A stretch of 64,000 nucleotides of DNA from a bacterium (GTDB lineage: Bacteria > Cyanobacteriota > Vampirovibrionia > Obscuribacterales > Obscuribacteraceae): positions 168,677-232,676 of the forward strand of contig JAGOSY010000006.1 in NCBI GenBank assembly GCA_018062085.1. Reading direction: 5' to 3'. The notes under the pieces were generated by a model. The model searched no databases and was not told where the DNA came from. It worked only from the letters and a program-made list of their open reading frames with translations. The position numbers were made by a program, and so were the translations under genes. This document shows, one piece after another, positions 35,326 to 43,972 of the stretch. How positions within the stretch are numbered: the first letter of the stretch is position 1; each line of letters begins with the position of its first letter.

Positions 35326-35973
35326 CTAGGCGACAGCGCTAGGCAAAGCTTCAAGCTCACAGCCAATCTCAAAAAAGGTCTGAAACATGCGCTTTGCTTC
35401 GACCACTAGAGCGTCAATTTCACTCTGACTAAAACCCTGTGCATTCATGGTGGCTTTAAAATTAGTCCAGCGTTCGCGCTGCAAATCGCCATATCGATCA
35501 AAATACTTGGCGCCCCGGTCCTCTGGCAGGTTAAGACCCTTTCTTAGTGTCTTGGCCATGAACTTAGCGCCATTGGTTGAGCCTTCTAGAACATAAAGCA
35601 GCCCCAAGAGCGATAGAGGGGAACGCACAGCTAGTTCGTCCATAGTGCTGAGTAAGGCAGTTGTGGCCGTCAAAGGCACAACACTGTCAGTCGTAGCGTC
35701 AAAGTAGCCTAGGTCGCCCACCAACGCACTCAAATCGCTGTGATATGGAGCGAGAACGGCGGCAATGCGAGGGTCAGCAGCAGCAGCTTGGGGCAACAAG
35801 TCGGCTAGATGCTTGTGCATCAAAAATAGCTGCCCAAGATACTTGACATAGAGGTCTTGCCTAACTCTGCCTGAACCTAGGTCTTTCTGAAACTGATGAC
35901 CTTCAGTATCGGCATGCAGTTCTTTGGTGGATTCGCGCAGGGCATCCATAACCAAGGGCTGAGAACCTTGCAT
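35326..35973 (-). CDS. Heme oxygenase family protein
   Basis: 215 residues, all helical. ALRESTKELHADTEGH near 11-26 gives the proximal heme His (H20), and LLYVLEGSTNGAKFMAKTL near 125-145 is the distal-helix glycine motif. Family members cleave heme to biliverdin, Fe2+ and CO; the reductant here is unknown. AGGAG lies 6 nt before the ATG. It sits 53 bp downstream of the methyltransferase in the fatty-acid operon. No phytochrome or phycobilin gene is near, so iron release or heme turnover (or biliverdin as antioxidant) fits better than pigment synthesis. Confidence 0.85.
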   Translation of the reverse strand: MQGSQPLVMDALRESTKELHADTEGHQFQKDLGSGRVRQDLYVKYLGQLFLMHKHLADLLPQAAAADPRIAAVLAPYHSDLSALVGDLGYFDATTDSVVPLTATTALLSTMDELAVRSPLSLLGLLYVLEGSTNGAKFMAKTLRKGLNLPEDRGAKYFDRYGDLQRERWTNFKATMNAQGFSQSEIDALVVEAKRMFQTFFEIGCELEALPSAVA

Positions 35974-36026
35974 AGTGATCTCCTAATATCAAATAAGAGA
36001 TAAGTCTATTACAAATTGACTGTTAT

Positions 36027-37148
36027 TTAACGCTGCTTGCTGAACAAGTAATGGGAAACCATCCATTCTTCACCGCCCTTATACCCCCAGAGTTCGGCGC
36101 ATGACATAAAGAAGAGCCGCCAGAATGCCCACCAACGGGTGGCTTGGTCGGCCCCATAGGTAGTCACTAAAATCGGCATTATCGCAGCCTTGTGTCGGTC
36201 CATGTTCGCCAACCAGTGATTAGCTGTCTTTTCATAGTGCTGGCCGTTAACTGTGTAGTGCTGCTCAATTTTCAAGTCTTGCTGAAAATATAAAAACAAG
36301 TCGTTAGACGGCATAATTCCGCCCGAGAAAAAATTGCGGGTCATCCAGTCGCTGCCGTCTTTGTCTTCATAGTGGTAACAAAGTTGCTTGTGACTAAATA
36401 TGTGAACAAAGAGCTTGCCCCTATCGCTCAACCAGCCTGAGATACGATGCAAGAGTAAGCGGTAGTTTTTCATGTGCTCAAACATCTCAACGGATACCAC
36501 CCGGTCTACTTGTTCATAAAACTGAAAGTCATTCATATCACAGGTGATCACTTCGACATTGGTCAACTGGCGCTTGACGCACTCTGACTCAATATATTGC
36601 CTTTGCGTATTAGAGTTAGAAACGGCAGTGATTTTACTGTGATGGAAATGCTCAGCCATGAAGAGTGTAAGAGAACCCCAACCACAGCCCAGCTCAAGAA
36701 TGCGGTCGCCATCAACAATTTCAGCTCGCTGCACGGTCAACTTGAGCATGGCCTCTTCAGACTGATCAAGAGTGACATTGCCTTGCCCATAGTACGCACA
36801 GCTATATTTGAGCCGCTTACCTAAACAAAGCTTGAAAAATTCTGTCGGCACTTGATAGTGTTGTTCATTAGCCGCAGCTGTTTCGATGGCAATGGGGGCG
36901 GCCGATAGCTCTTTGACCATATTGAGTAGATGAGCTTGGTGCAACTCGTAAGAAGGATAGCTCTCTTCCTTAAGTTTAGTCTTGAGCATATGCCTAATGC
37001 CAGCTCTAATTAAAAAATCAGGCACCATATTGGTGGCTAAAATTTCATAGATAAGAGCCTCTGACTGCGGCTTTCGCAAGGGAGTCAACTGAGAAGCAGA
37101 ACTGCCTGCAGTATCAGTATTTTGCTCAACTAAATCTGGAGTCGACAT
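36027..37148 (-). CDS. SAM-dependent methyltransferase, cyclopropane synthase superfamily (coclaurine N-methyltransferase-like)
   Basis: 373 residues. SAM-binding core ILELGCGWGSLTLFMAEHF near 145-163, then VSVEMFEHMKNY, VHIFSHKQLCYHYEDKDGSD and NFFSGGIMPSNDL. These last elements are those of the plant coclaurine-N-methyltransferase-like branch rather than classical Cfa. Bacterial members are found in lipid clusters with DUF1365, DUF1295 and COG2907 oxidoreductases, so a methylated or cyclopropane lipid tail is the likely product. Substrate unproven. AGAGGG lies 7 nt upstream of the ATG. It follows the DUF1295 gene closely. Confidence 0.85.
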   Translation of the reverse strand: MSTPDLVEQNTDTAGSSASQLTPLRKPQSEALIYEILATNMVPDFLIRAGIRHMLKTKLKEESYPSYELHQAHLLNMVKELSAAPIAIETAAANEQHYQVPTEFFKLCLGKRLKYSCAYYGQGNVTLDQSEEAMLKLTVQRAEIVDGDRILELGCGWGSLTLFMAEHFHHSKITAVSNSNTQRQYIESECVKRQLTNVEVITCDMNDFQFYEQVDRVVSVEMFEHMKNYRLLLHRISGWLSDRGKLFVHIFSHKQLCYHYEDKDGSDWMTRNFFSGGIMPSNDLFLYFQQDLKIEQHYTVNGQHYEKTANHWLANMDRHKAAIMPILVTTYGADQATRWWAFWRLFFMSCAELWGYKGGEEWMVSHYLFSKQR

Positions 37149-37170
37149 GATTTTCCCTCTTCGTTCTTAC

Positions 37171-37983
37171 CTACGAGCGTTTAAACCAGGGTACAAAAGC
37201 GCTGGTAGTGCGCTGATATTCAATATAGGCTTGTCCCTTACTACGCACTGCTTGCTCTTCTGTGGCCTTCACACCAGTTACTTTGGTCAAGAAAAGCAGC
37301 ATGAGCAGAGGGCAGTAGATTGTATAGATACCGCCAGGTGAGCCCAGTGAGAAAGAAAAGAAAGCCAACCAAATCAGCCACTCAAAAAAATAGTTCGGAT
37401 GCCTTGAATAGTTCCAGAAACCGATTTGACAAACTTGACCAGCTTGCCCAGCTTCTCGTCTTCTACTCTTGAAGCCCTCCAGTTGCTGGTCTGAAATCGT
37501 TTCGCAAACAAAGGCTACTAGCCAAATGACAAAACCAGCAATCTCAAAGCCACTAATCTGCTGATTGGCATTGGTCAGCGCCAGAGCGAAAGGCAATGTG
37601 AGGGAGGCCAGTAAAATTGCCTGCATCTCGAAAGCAAGAAACAATCCCAAACTGGATCTATTTCCCCAATTTTGGCGATATTTCTTGTAGCGCCCATCTT
37701 CTTCTGGCCACATTCTCTTAAACCTAAAGGCCAAGAAAAAGCCCAGGCGCAGACTCCAGAATGCCACCATACTTAGTATTATGGCAGTACGGCTAAAATT
37801 ACCCCAACCATGCACGTAGGCCAAGGCCGTATCTACAAGCGCCACCACAGCAAACCCGAAGCCCCAAGCCACATCAACAATTCCGGCATTGCCGATACGC
37901 TCACTTACCAGCCAAATGACAAACATCATTAAAGTGGTAGTGAGAAAGGCAGCAATCATCAAATAAATATGGGGCTCTGGCAC
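37171..37983 (-). CDS. DUF1295 membrane protein (steroid 5-alpha-reductase-like)
   Basis: 270 residues with about six membrane helices. The C-terminal signature FWNYSRHPNYFFEWLIWLAF (about 200-220) is that of DUF1295/COG3752, distantly related to steroid 5-alpha reductases and isoprenylcysteine methyltransferases. GTG start with AAGGAG 5 nt upstream. In this operon it could reduce an alkene or a methylene/methyl-branched fatty chain; that is inferred from context only. Confidence 0.85.
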   Translation of the reverse strand: MPEPHIYLMIAAFLTTTLMMFVIWLVSERIGNAGIVDVAWGFGFAVVALVDTALAYVHGWGNFSRTAIILSMVAFWSLRLGFFLAFRFKRMWPEEDGRYKKYRQNWGNRSSLGLFLAFEMQAILLASLTLPFALALTNANQQISGFEIAGFVIWLVAFVCETISDQQLEGFKSRRREAGQAGQVCQIGFWNYSRHPNYFFEWLIWLAFFSFSLGSPGGIYTIYCPLLMLLFLTKVTGVKATEEQAVRSKGQAYIEYQRTTSAFVPWFKRS

Positions 37984-38004
37984 TATATCTCCTTAGGTAA
38001 TGGC

Positions 38005-39030
38005 TTAGGCACTGACTTCGGCGCTGGCTCTCTCTAAGCGGTCTCTAACACCATCCCAGGCGCTACCATCAGGAACAGCTTCAACAAAAATGCGATCGAG
38101 TTTGAGCTTATCGAAACGACGTAACTGCTCATAAAGAGCCCGAGCATATTGATCGACTTGCTCGGGAGCCACCACTAGAGAATCAAAAGCCAGGCCAGAA
38201 AGATTGGACCTCAACTTAGCCACAGTAGAGTCAAAGGCAAAAACAGCAGCGCTCCGCTCCGTAGCATTAAGCTCAAGCACTAGCTCAATCAACTGCTCGG
38301 AGGAAGCGACGGTCAACTTAGTCTGGGGTGCATAATGACTGGGAAGCGCACCAGGCACACGGGTTTCGCCAGCAGAAGCAGAAGACCCAGAGCTAAAGGC
38401 CTCAGCACCAAGCACTTCAGCCACAGAAGCAGCATCAATCATGCCTGGACGTAAAATTTTTGCTTGTGGCGAGAGCAATGAAATTATGGTCGACTCAATA
38501 CCCACATCACAGGGGCCACCATCAAGCACCATCGCCACTTCATTAGGCAAGTCAGGCGAATCAGCAAACTCAGCTTCTACGGCTTGAGCCGAGGTGGGCG
38601 AAAGACGACCAAAACGATTAGCCGATGGTGCCGCCAAGCCACCAGCGAATGCCCTTAGTAGCTTAAGAGCCACTGGGTGTGAGGGGATGCGAATACCAAC
38701 TGAATCTTGCCCACCGGTTACTTGACTGAGCACATGATCGGCCTTTGGCAAAATCAAAGTCATTGGCCCTGGCCAAAAGCGCTCAGCCAGTTGATAAGCC
38801 TGGGGAGGGATGTCCTTCGCCCAATCGGTCAACTGCTCAACACTGGCAATATGAACAATGACAGGATGCGAAGTGGGTCTTCCTTTGACAGCATAAAGGC
38901 GCTCAAGAGCAGCAGCACTAGAGGCATCAGCACCAAGACCATAGACAGTCTCAGTGGGAAAGGCCACCAGTAAGCCGGCCTTGAGTTTACTAACAGCGAG
39001 TTCAATAGATTGATCAATATCAGCAGTCAT
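38005..39030 (-). CDS. tsaC: L-threonylcarbamoyladenylate synthase (TsaC/Sua5)
   Basis: Makes threonylcarbamoyl-AMP for the t6A37 modification of ANN-decoding tRNAs. The YrdC domain (about 10-200) has GLLVAFPTETVYGLGADA, KGRPTSHPVIVHI and APSANRFGRLSPTSA. A Sua5 C-terminal domain (about 225-341, starting GALPSHYAPQTKL) makes it the long form (341 residues). AGGA 9 nt before the ATG. It is out of place metabolically, inserted between a cyclopropane synthase and DUF1295 with gaps of about 20 bp. Confidence 0.93.
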   Translation of the reverse strand: MTADIDQSIELAVSKLKAGLLVAFPTETVYGLGADASSAAALERLYAVKGRPTSHPVIVHIASVEQLTDWAKDIPPQAYQLAERFWPGPMTLILPKADHVLSQVTGGQDSVGIRIPSHPVALKLLRAFAGGLAAPSANRFGRLSPTSAQAVEAEFADSPDLPNEVAMVLDGGPCDVGIESTIISLLSPQAKILRPGMIDAASVAEVLGAEAFSSGSSASAGETRVPGALPSHYAPQTKLTVASSEQLIELVLELNATERSAAVFAFDSTVAKLRSNLSGLAFDSLVVAPEQVDQYARALYEQLRRFDKLKLDRIFVEAVPDGSAWDGVRDRLERASAEVSA

Positions 39031-39049
39031 TTTTGTTTTCCTAGATTAG

Positions 39050-40366
39050 CTAGGCAAAGCGATTTAGCAGCTCAGACCGACTCAAATTGAGATTATTCGG
39101 CCTGGTATAAATCGTCTGCACCACTGTAATGTTGCGCATGGCAAAGGCAGCAAAACAGTAAGACAAATAATAGCGCCATTTACGCACAAAAATTTGGTCA
39201 AAGCCAAGAGCTTCTACCGCTGGCAGCTGAGCCTCAAAACGCTCTTGCCAGAGCCCAAGGGTCTTGGCATAGTGATTACCCATATCTTCAAGATCGTGCA
39301 CAAAGAGGTCGCTTTGGCAGCGCTTCATTGCTTCGCTGACGCGGCGATGGGAAAGAAGCAAAGAACCAGGGAAAATATGCTTTTGAATGAAGTCAGTGTT
39401 CTCTCGCAATAAGTCATAGCGACTATCGGGACAAGTAATCATTTGCAGAGCCAATAGGCCGTCTTTAGCAAGCAGACGATCGCACTGCTGAAAGAATATA
39501 TCTAGATACTCATGACCGACGGCCTCAATCATTTCTATCGATACGATCTTGTCAAACTGACCTGTAATCTTGCGATAGTCTTGCAGGCGCAACTCAACTT
39601 TATGGCTAAGACCAGCCTTTTTGATACGTGCCACGGCATAGTCATATTGCTCTTGCGAAATGGTCACACCAGTAATGTGACAACCATAATTAGTAGCGGC
39701 ATACTGAGCAAATCCACCCCAGCCACAGCCTATCTCCAGCACACGGTCGCCTTCTTTTAAAGCCAGTTTGCGACAAAGATTCTCGTACTTAGCAGCTTGT
39801 GCTTCTCTTAAACCAATCGACCAATCTTTGAAATAGGCACTGGAATAAGTCATAGAGTCATCCAAGAACAACTTGAAAAGATCGTTGCTTAAGTCATAGT
39901 GATAAGCAATATTTTTACGGCTATTTGACTCATTGTTATGGCGCAACAAGTGAAGCAGCTGATTGCCAGTGCCAAGCAAATTGACTATCTGAAACTTCTT
40001 ACCATTGCCCTCTAGAAGTGGACACTGACTGATATTGAGAAGAGCCCAGGCAATCACACTGGCCACGTCATTGGTCTGCCATTGCCCGTCCATATAAGCT
40101 TCAGACAAACCAATATGACCATAAACTACAAGGCGGCGAAAGAAAGCTTCTGACCTGACATCGATTTCAGCGCAAATACTAGCGTCAGCTTGCTGCGACT
40201 GACCAAACCAAATTACTTGCCCTTCAGGCAAGGTCAACTTTAGTCGACCTTCAGTCATGGCACCAAGTGCTGCTAAAACTATTTTGCGCCAAAACTTCTG
40301 CGCTACGGTCAGAGAGGTTCTAGCAGTCGTTTCTTTATTCTCAATTTCAAGCTTTAAACTGGCCAT
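39050..40366 (-). CDS. cfa: Cyclopropane-fatty-acyl-phospholipid synthase
   Basis: Transfers a methylene group from SAM to the double bond of an unsaturated phospholipid acyl chain. SAM site VLEIGCGWGGFAQYAATNYG near 200-220, then VSIEMIEAVGHEYLDIFF, DFIQKHIFPGS and WRYYLSYCFAAFAMRNI. The N-terminal 100-residue lipid-binding domain is present. 438 residues from the ATG at 40366, which has AAGG 8 nt upstream and starts 4 nt after the stop of DUF1365; the longer frame begins inside that gene. Cfa-type enzymes can also yield methylated alkenes, so the product is not fixed. Confidence 0.92.
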   Translation of the reverse strand: MASLKLEIENKETTARTSLTVAQKFWRKIVLAALGAMTEGRLKLTLPEGQVIWFGQSQQADASICAEIDVRSEAFFRRLVVYGHIGLSEAYMDGQWQTNDVASVIAWALLNISQCPLLEGNGKKFQIVNLLGTGNQLLHLLRHNNESNSRKNIAYHYDLSNDLFKLFLDDSMTYSSAYFKDWSIGLREAQAAKYENLCRKLALKEGDRVLEIGCGWGGFAQYAATNYGCHITGVTISQEQYDYAVARIKKAGLSHKVELRLQDYRKITGQFDKIVSIEMIEAVGHEYLDIFFQQCDRLLAKDGLLALQMITCPDSRYDLLRENTDFIQKHIFPGSLLLSHRRVSEAMKRCQSDLFVHDLEDMGNHYAKTLGLWQERFEAQLPAVEALGFDQIFVRKWRYYLSYCFAAFAMRNITVVQTIYTRPNNLNLSRSELLNRFA

Positions 40367-40370
40367 CTTG

Positions 40371-41195
40371 TTACCTTTCATGATTAACTCTCTTAACGCT
40401 ATCAGTCTGTAATTCGGGCCATTGCTCTTTAAAGAAAAACGGTATCTTCTTCAGCCAAAGCAAGAGGGCATGCCAGTGAATTAGCGATATGACACGCAAA
40501 GTTACTAGTGGATAGCGGAAGAAAAGTCGCAGCAGTTGCCTATCAGTCAAGGGCAGAGCGTCACCACTAACGCTCGTAACTAATATCTTCTTGCTTGGAT
40601 CTTCACCATCGACAGTATCAACACTAAGTTTCAACGCTTGATTGGGAAGAGGCAAAACAAAATGGAATTTATCCTGCAACTTGCCAAAAGGTGAAACATA
40701 AAAGTACTTGGTAAAAATGGCATCAAAAACAGATGCAGAGCTCATTTTAGTAGCATCCATAAAATAGATCTTCATCTCACCGAAGGTATTGCCTACTTCG
40801 GCTATACAAGCTAAGGGTTGGTCATGGCGATCGAAAACAAAATAAAATGACACCGGATTGAAAACATAGCCGAGCACCCGAGGATAGGTGAGCAAATAGG
40901 CTTTCCCCATAGGCTCACAGATGCCATGGTCGGCAACTAAACGGCCCAAGCGTGTAAGCAAGGAGCTATCCGCACCAACTGGCTCGGTGCCGAATAAATG
41001 ATCACTGTCATAGAAGCTGAACAAATTGAAACTATTATGATTGAAAAGACGCGAATGCTGAGCTAGACAGCTCAGTTCGCCCAATTCTAGATAAAGCATA
41101 AAAACGCCATGCTTAAACCTGTGACCACTGGGCAGCAAGCGCTGGTGGGCCACTGAGCACTCAAATAGTCTAGATTTCATTGCTAAATCAGTCAT
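40371..41195 (-). CDS. DUF1365 protein
   Basis: 274 residues. Typical DUF1365/COG3496 features: YLELGELSCLAQHSRLFNHN near 33-52, RVLGYVFNPVSFYFVFDRHD near 105-125, EVGNTFGEM and KYFYVSPFG. Biochemical role unknown. The family is nearly always found with the COG2907 FAD oxidoreductase and a Cfa-type methyltransferase, as here, and is assumed to act on the same lipid. It starts 2 nt after the oxidoreductase stop. Confidence 0.9.
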   Translation of the reverse strand: MTDLAMKSRLFECSVAHQRLLPSGHRFKHGVFMLYLELGELSCLAQHSRLFNHNSFNLFSFYDSDHLFGTEPVGADSSLLTRLGRLVADHGICEPMGKAYLLTYPRVLGYVFNPVSFYFVFDRHDQPLACIAEVGNTFGEMKIYFMDATKMSSASVFDAIFTKYFYVSPFGKLQDKFHFVLPLPNQALKLSVDTVDGEDPSKKILVTSVSGDALPLTDRQLLRLFFRYPLVTLRVISLIHWHALLLWLKKIPFFFKEQWPELQTDSVKRVNHER

Positions 41196-41197
41196 AT

Positions 41198-42478
41198 CTA
41201 TTGGGCAGCTCCAGCTAAGCTATGCACAGCCAAATTTGAGAGAATGGCACTCAAATCATAGGCAGAGGCCAGGGCATCTTCGTGGAAACCATAGCGGAAG
41301 TAGCTACCGCAAAAATACAAAGCTTGCTTAGGGCTGACCGAATTGAGCAGCGGTAGCTGAGGCTGTGCCTCAAAAGTAGCTAGATCAAAAAGTGGGTGTG
41401 TATATTCAAGCTGGCGCACAATTTTACCCGGGTCAATCAAGCCTTCGCTGTTTAACGATACAAAATAGTCTTCCTGGCATTCTAGGCCTTGCAGATTATT
41501 CATCCAATAATGTGTATTAGACTGCTCAGCAATGCGATAGTTCCATGATGCCCAAGCCTTGCGCTTAGTCGGCATTACCCGGCGGTCGGTGTGCACAGTA
41601 ACCGAATTGTCCTGGTACTCAAACGGGGTTAAGAGGCGACACTCTAAAGCCGTTGGGTTACTAATCAGGGCCAGGGCCTGGTCTGCATGGCAGGCAAATA
41701 TCACCTTGTCGAAATCGCTAAAGCCTTTCTCTGTATGCACTCGAGCACCATGAGCAAGACGCTCAACTCGCTTTACTCCAGACGAAAATTTAGTGGCAGG
41801 AGAGAGAGCCGCTAGCAATCGTTTAACATACTCTCTGGCGCCGCCATCAACTGTGTACCACTGAAAATGAGTGTCTAGGCCCAGAAAACCATGGTTATGA
41901 AAAAAGCGAATCAAAGTGGCAATAGGAAAGTCTTGCACTTTATCTGGTGGCGTGGACCAAACCGCCGAAGCCATTGGTATCAAATACCAATGCAAAAAAT
42001 CCTGGCCCAGTTTAAAGTGGCTGACATAGTCGCGCACTGAAAGCCTGGATACATCGGTGGATAAATCGGCATTGTCCATGTGAAGCAAGGCATTTTTATT
42101 GAACCAATCGAGCTTTAGCAACATACGCCAAAAGCGCGGACTCATTAGATTTCTTCTTTGAGCGAAAATTCTATCTAAACCAGCCCCATTCCATTCAATT
42201 TTATCGGGTAAATACTGCACAGAGAAAGACATGTCGGTCTTCTTAGTAGGAACATTGAGTTCACTAAATAGAGCCGTCAAATTTGGATAAGTAATATGGT
42301 TATAGACCATAAAGCCAGTATCAAAGGCAACCTTACTGCTGCCAACCACATCAATAGTATTGGTATGACCACCAAAATAAGAATTGCTCTCGAAAATAGT
42401 CAGATCATATTGGCGGCTTAGCTTGTGAGCACAACCCAATCCAGCGATTCCCGCCCCGACGATGGCAAGTTTTTTCAT
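41198..42478 (-). CDS. FAD-dependent oxidoreductase (COG2907, amine-oxidase fold)
   Basis: 426 residues. Rossmann FAD site IVGAGIAGLGCAHKL at 5-19 followed by the acidic end FESNSYFGGHTNTI, and the closing FAD motif CGSYFRYGFHEDALASAYDLS near 390-412. These are the marks of the COG2907 family, related to phytoene desaturase and amine oxidases. In Rhodobacter a related protein acts in methyl-furan fatty acid formation as a fatty-chain desaturase, so action on a Cfa-modified acyl chain is a reasonable hypothesis. Coupled to the desaturase by an ATGA overlap. Confidence 0.88.
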   Translation of the reverse strand: MKKLAIVGAGIAGLGCAHKLSRQYDLTIFESNSYFGGHTNTIDVVGSSKVAFDTGFMVYNHITYPNLTALFSELNVPTKKTDMSFSVQYLPDKIEWNGAGLDRIFAQRRNLMSPRFWRMLLKLDWFNKNALLHMDNADLSTDVSRLSVRDYVSHFKLGQDFLHWYLIPMASAVWSTPPDKVQDFPIATLIRFFHNHGFLGLDTHFQWYTVDGGAREYVKRLLAALSPATKFSSGVKRVERLAHGARVHTEKGFSDFDKVIFACHADQALALISNPTALECRLLTPFEYQDNSVTVHTDRRVMPTKRKAWASWNYRIAEQSNTHYWMNNLQGLECQEDYFVSLNSEGLIDPGKIVRQLEYTHPLFDLATFEAQPQLPLLNSVSPKQALYFCGSYFRYGFHEDALASAYDLSAILSNLAVHSLAGAAQ

Positions 42479-43536
42479 GTCGTCGCCTCACCCGAAGTCT
42501 TCATAGAAGAATGGCTGTAAGCTTCCGCAGGGACAGGCCTGAGCTGCCAAATAATACCAAGAGCGGACAGGAGCTTAAGCAAGTAAAAACTAAAGTCGAC
42601 TTCCCACCAATAGAAGCCTTGCCTGGCGGCACCAGGAAAATAATGATGGTTATTGTGCCAGCCCTCACCCATGGTAATTAGAGCGAGAAAGAAGTTATTG
42701 CGGCTCTGATCGCCAGTTTTGTAGCGCTGTGAGCCAAACATATGGGTAAAGGAATTGATTGAGGCAGTACCGTGGAAGAGCAGCACAGTGCTGACAAAAA
42801 AGCCCCAGACCAGCATCTGCAATGGGCTTGTGCCTAATTGCGGATAATGCAGCTGCAAGCCATAACCAAAGCCAAGCAGACTGCAACCCAAAACCACTGG
42901 CACGAACCAATCGAAGCGATTCAACAAGACAAGCTCGGGATAGCGGGCCAGATCTGGAATTTTTTCATAGTCAGTCGGCATGTTGCAATCAGCCGTTATC
43001 CAACCAATATGCGACCAAATGAAACCACTGACCGATGGCGAATGTAAATCTCCACCTTTATCTGAAAGTTTGTGATGAGCTCGGTGGTGAGCAGCCCACC
43101 ATAGCGGCCCGCGCTGAACAGCCGAGCAGGCCAGTAGAGCAAAGATAAACTGCGCCGTACGACTAGTCTTAAAAGTACGGTGGGAGAAATAGCGATGAAG
43201 AAATGCCGTTACGGCAAACATTCTCAGCCAATAAAGGGCAATAGCAGTGGCCAATGCCACTGTAGAACAACCCACAAAAAAGACACCAAACAAACCGGCA
43301 TGGAGAAAAGCAAAAGGAAACCAACGACTGAACCGAGTTTTCACCGGCTTTTCTCTGACCCGCTCAGCTCCTTCGCCAAAATGATCGGAATCAAGCCAGC
43401 GCAAAGACGGAGGCAGCGTGAAATAGCAATTGCCCGGGTTTGGGGAGCCTATAGATATAGGTCCGAGTTTAGGTTTAGTGCTATTGGTCATTTTCAACAT
43501 CATGGCAGCGCCAGCGCACCTTTTCCCCAAAAACAC
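42475..43536 (-). CDS. Acyl-lipid/acyl-CoA desaturase (delta-9 type)
   Basis: Integral-membrane di-iron desaturase that puts a cis double bond into saturated acyl chains. Three His boxes: HRYFSH, HRAHH, and HNNHH in GEGWHNNHHYFPGA. Four hydrophobic segments in the usual pairs. GTG at 43536 opens the frame; ATGs at 43503, 43500 and 43491 are alternatives, and none has a convincing ribosome-binding site. First gene of the operon and its natural first step, since cyclopropane synthase needs the double bond. A TATAAT box and 26-bp dyad lie just upstream. Confidence 0.92.
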   Translation of the reverse strand: MFLGKRCAGAAMMLKMTNSTKPKLGPISIGSPNPGNCYFTLPPSLRWLDSDHFGEGAERVREKPVKTRFSRWFPFAFLHAGLFGVFFVGCSTVALATAIALYWLRMFAVTAFLHRYFSHRTFKTSRTAQFIFALLACSAVQRGPLWWAAHHRAHHKLSDKGGDLHSPSVSGFIWSHIGWITADCNMPTDYEKIPDLARYPELVLLNRFDWFVPVVLGCSLLGFGYGLQLHYPQLGTSPLQMLVWGFFVSTVLLFHGTASINSFTHMFGSQRYKTGDQSRNNFFLALITMGEGWHNNHHYFPGAARQGFYWWEVDFSFYLLKLLSALGIIWQLRPVPAEAYSHSSMKTSGEATT

Positions 43537-43573
43537 GAATTAAAGAGCTTTTCAGAAGCTAAAAGAGCTAACA

Positions 43574-43608
43574 ATTATAAGTTTGACTGAAAAGGTCTTT
43601 TCAGTCAA
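43574..43608 (-). promoter_or_regulatory. Operon promoter: TATAAT box with adjoining perfect 26-bp dyad
   Basis: On the minus strand, TATAAT (43579-43574) is preceded by a perfect inverted repeat at 43583-43608: half-site TTGACTGAAAAG, 2-nt centre, mirror half-site. The dyad covers the -35 zone and includes a TTGACT hexamer 23 nt from the -10. A dimeric repressor or activator site controlling the fatty-acid operon is likely. It could also fold as a hairpin, but it lies upstream of the gene rather than after one. Confidence 0.6.
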
Positions 43609-43972
43609 TAGCCTATTGGTCATATTCTTAACGCCCATCTCCCACGCGGAGCTGAGGCAGCCCTGCAACCGACAATCCGCCCACGTCTATCTCTGGAGGT
43701 GCTTAAAGTAGTCTATATATTCCTGACAGACATGGAATGGTCACAACCAGGGACATAAAATGCAATTGTTGAGGGCAAGATTTCCTTTGAAGTGTGTGTT
43801 GAGAGCCTTTTGAATATTTGAGCTTTTGACTTCTTCAATTTTCGTTGTGGCAGCAGCTTCAATGGCAAATGCTTCTTTGCTCCATCTAATCTCTAGTTTC
43901 AGCTAGAACGGAGGCTATCCTTTTACCGCGACTAATGGCGATATCGCAAGACAAGCGGCACTGTGAAATGAG
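43609..43972. other. Intergenic region upstream of the lipid operon
   Basis: About 360 bp between the ribD stop (43973) and the desaturase promoter. I see no gene, RNA or repeat. Possible upstream regulatory sites cannot be told from background. Confidence 0.4.

Noticed and set aside
43180..43590. Plus-strand ORF of 136 residues over the desaturase start
   Set aside because: Antisense to His-box coding sequence and across the operon promoter; composition basic and random-looking.
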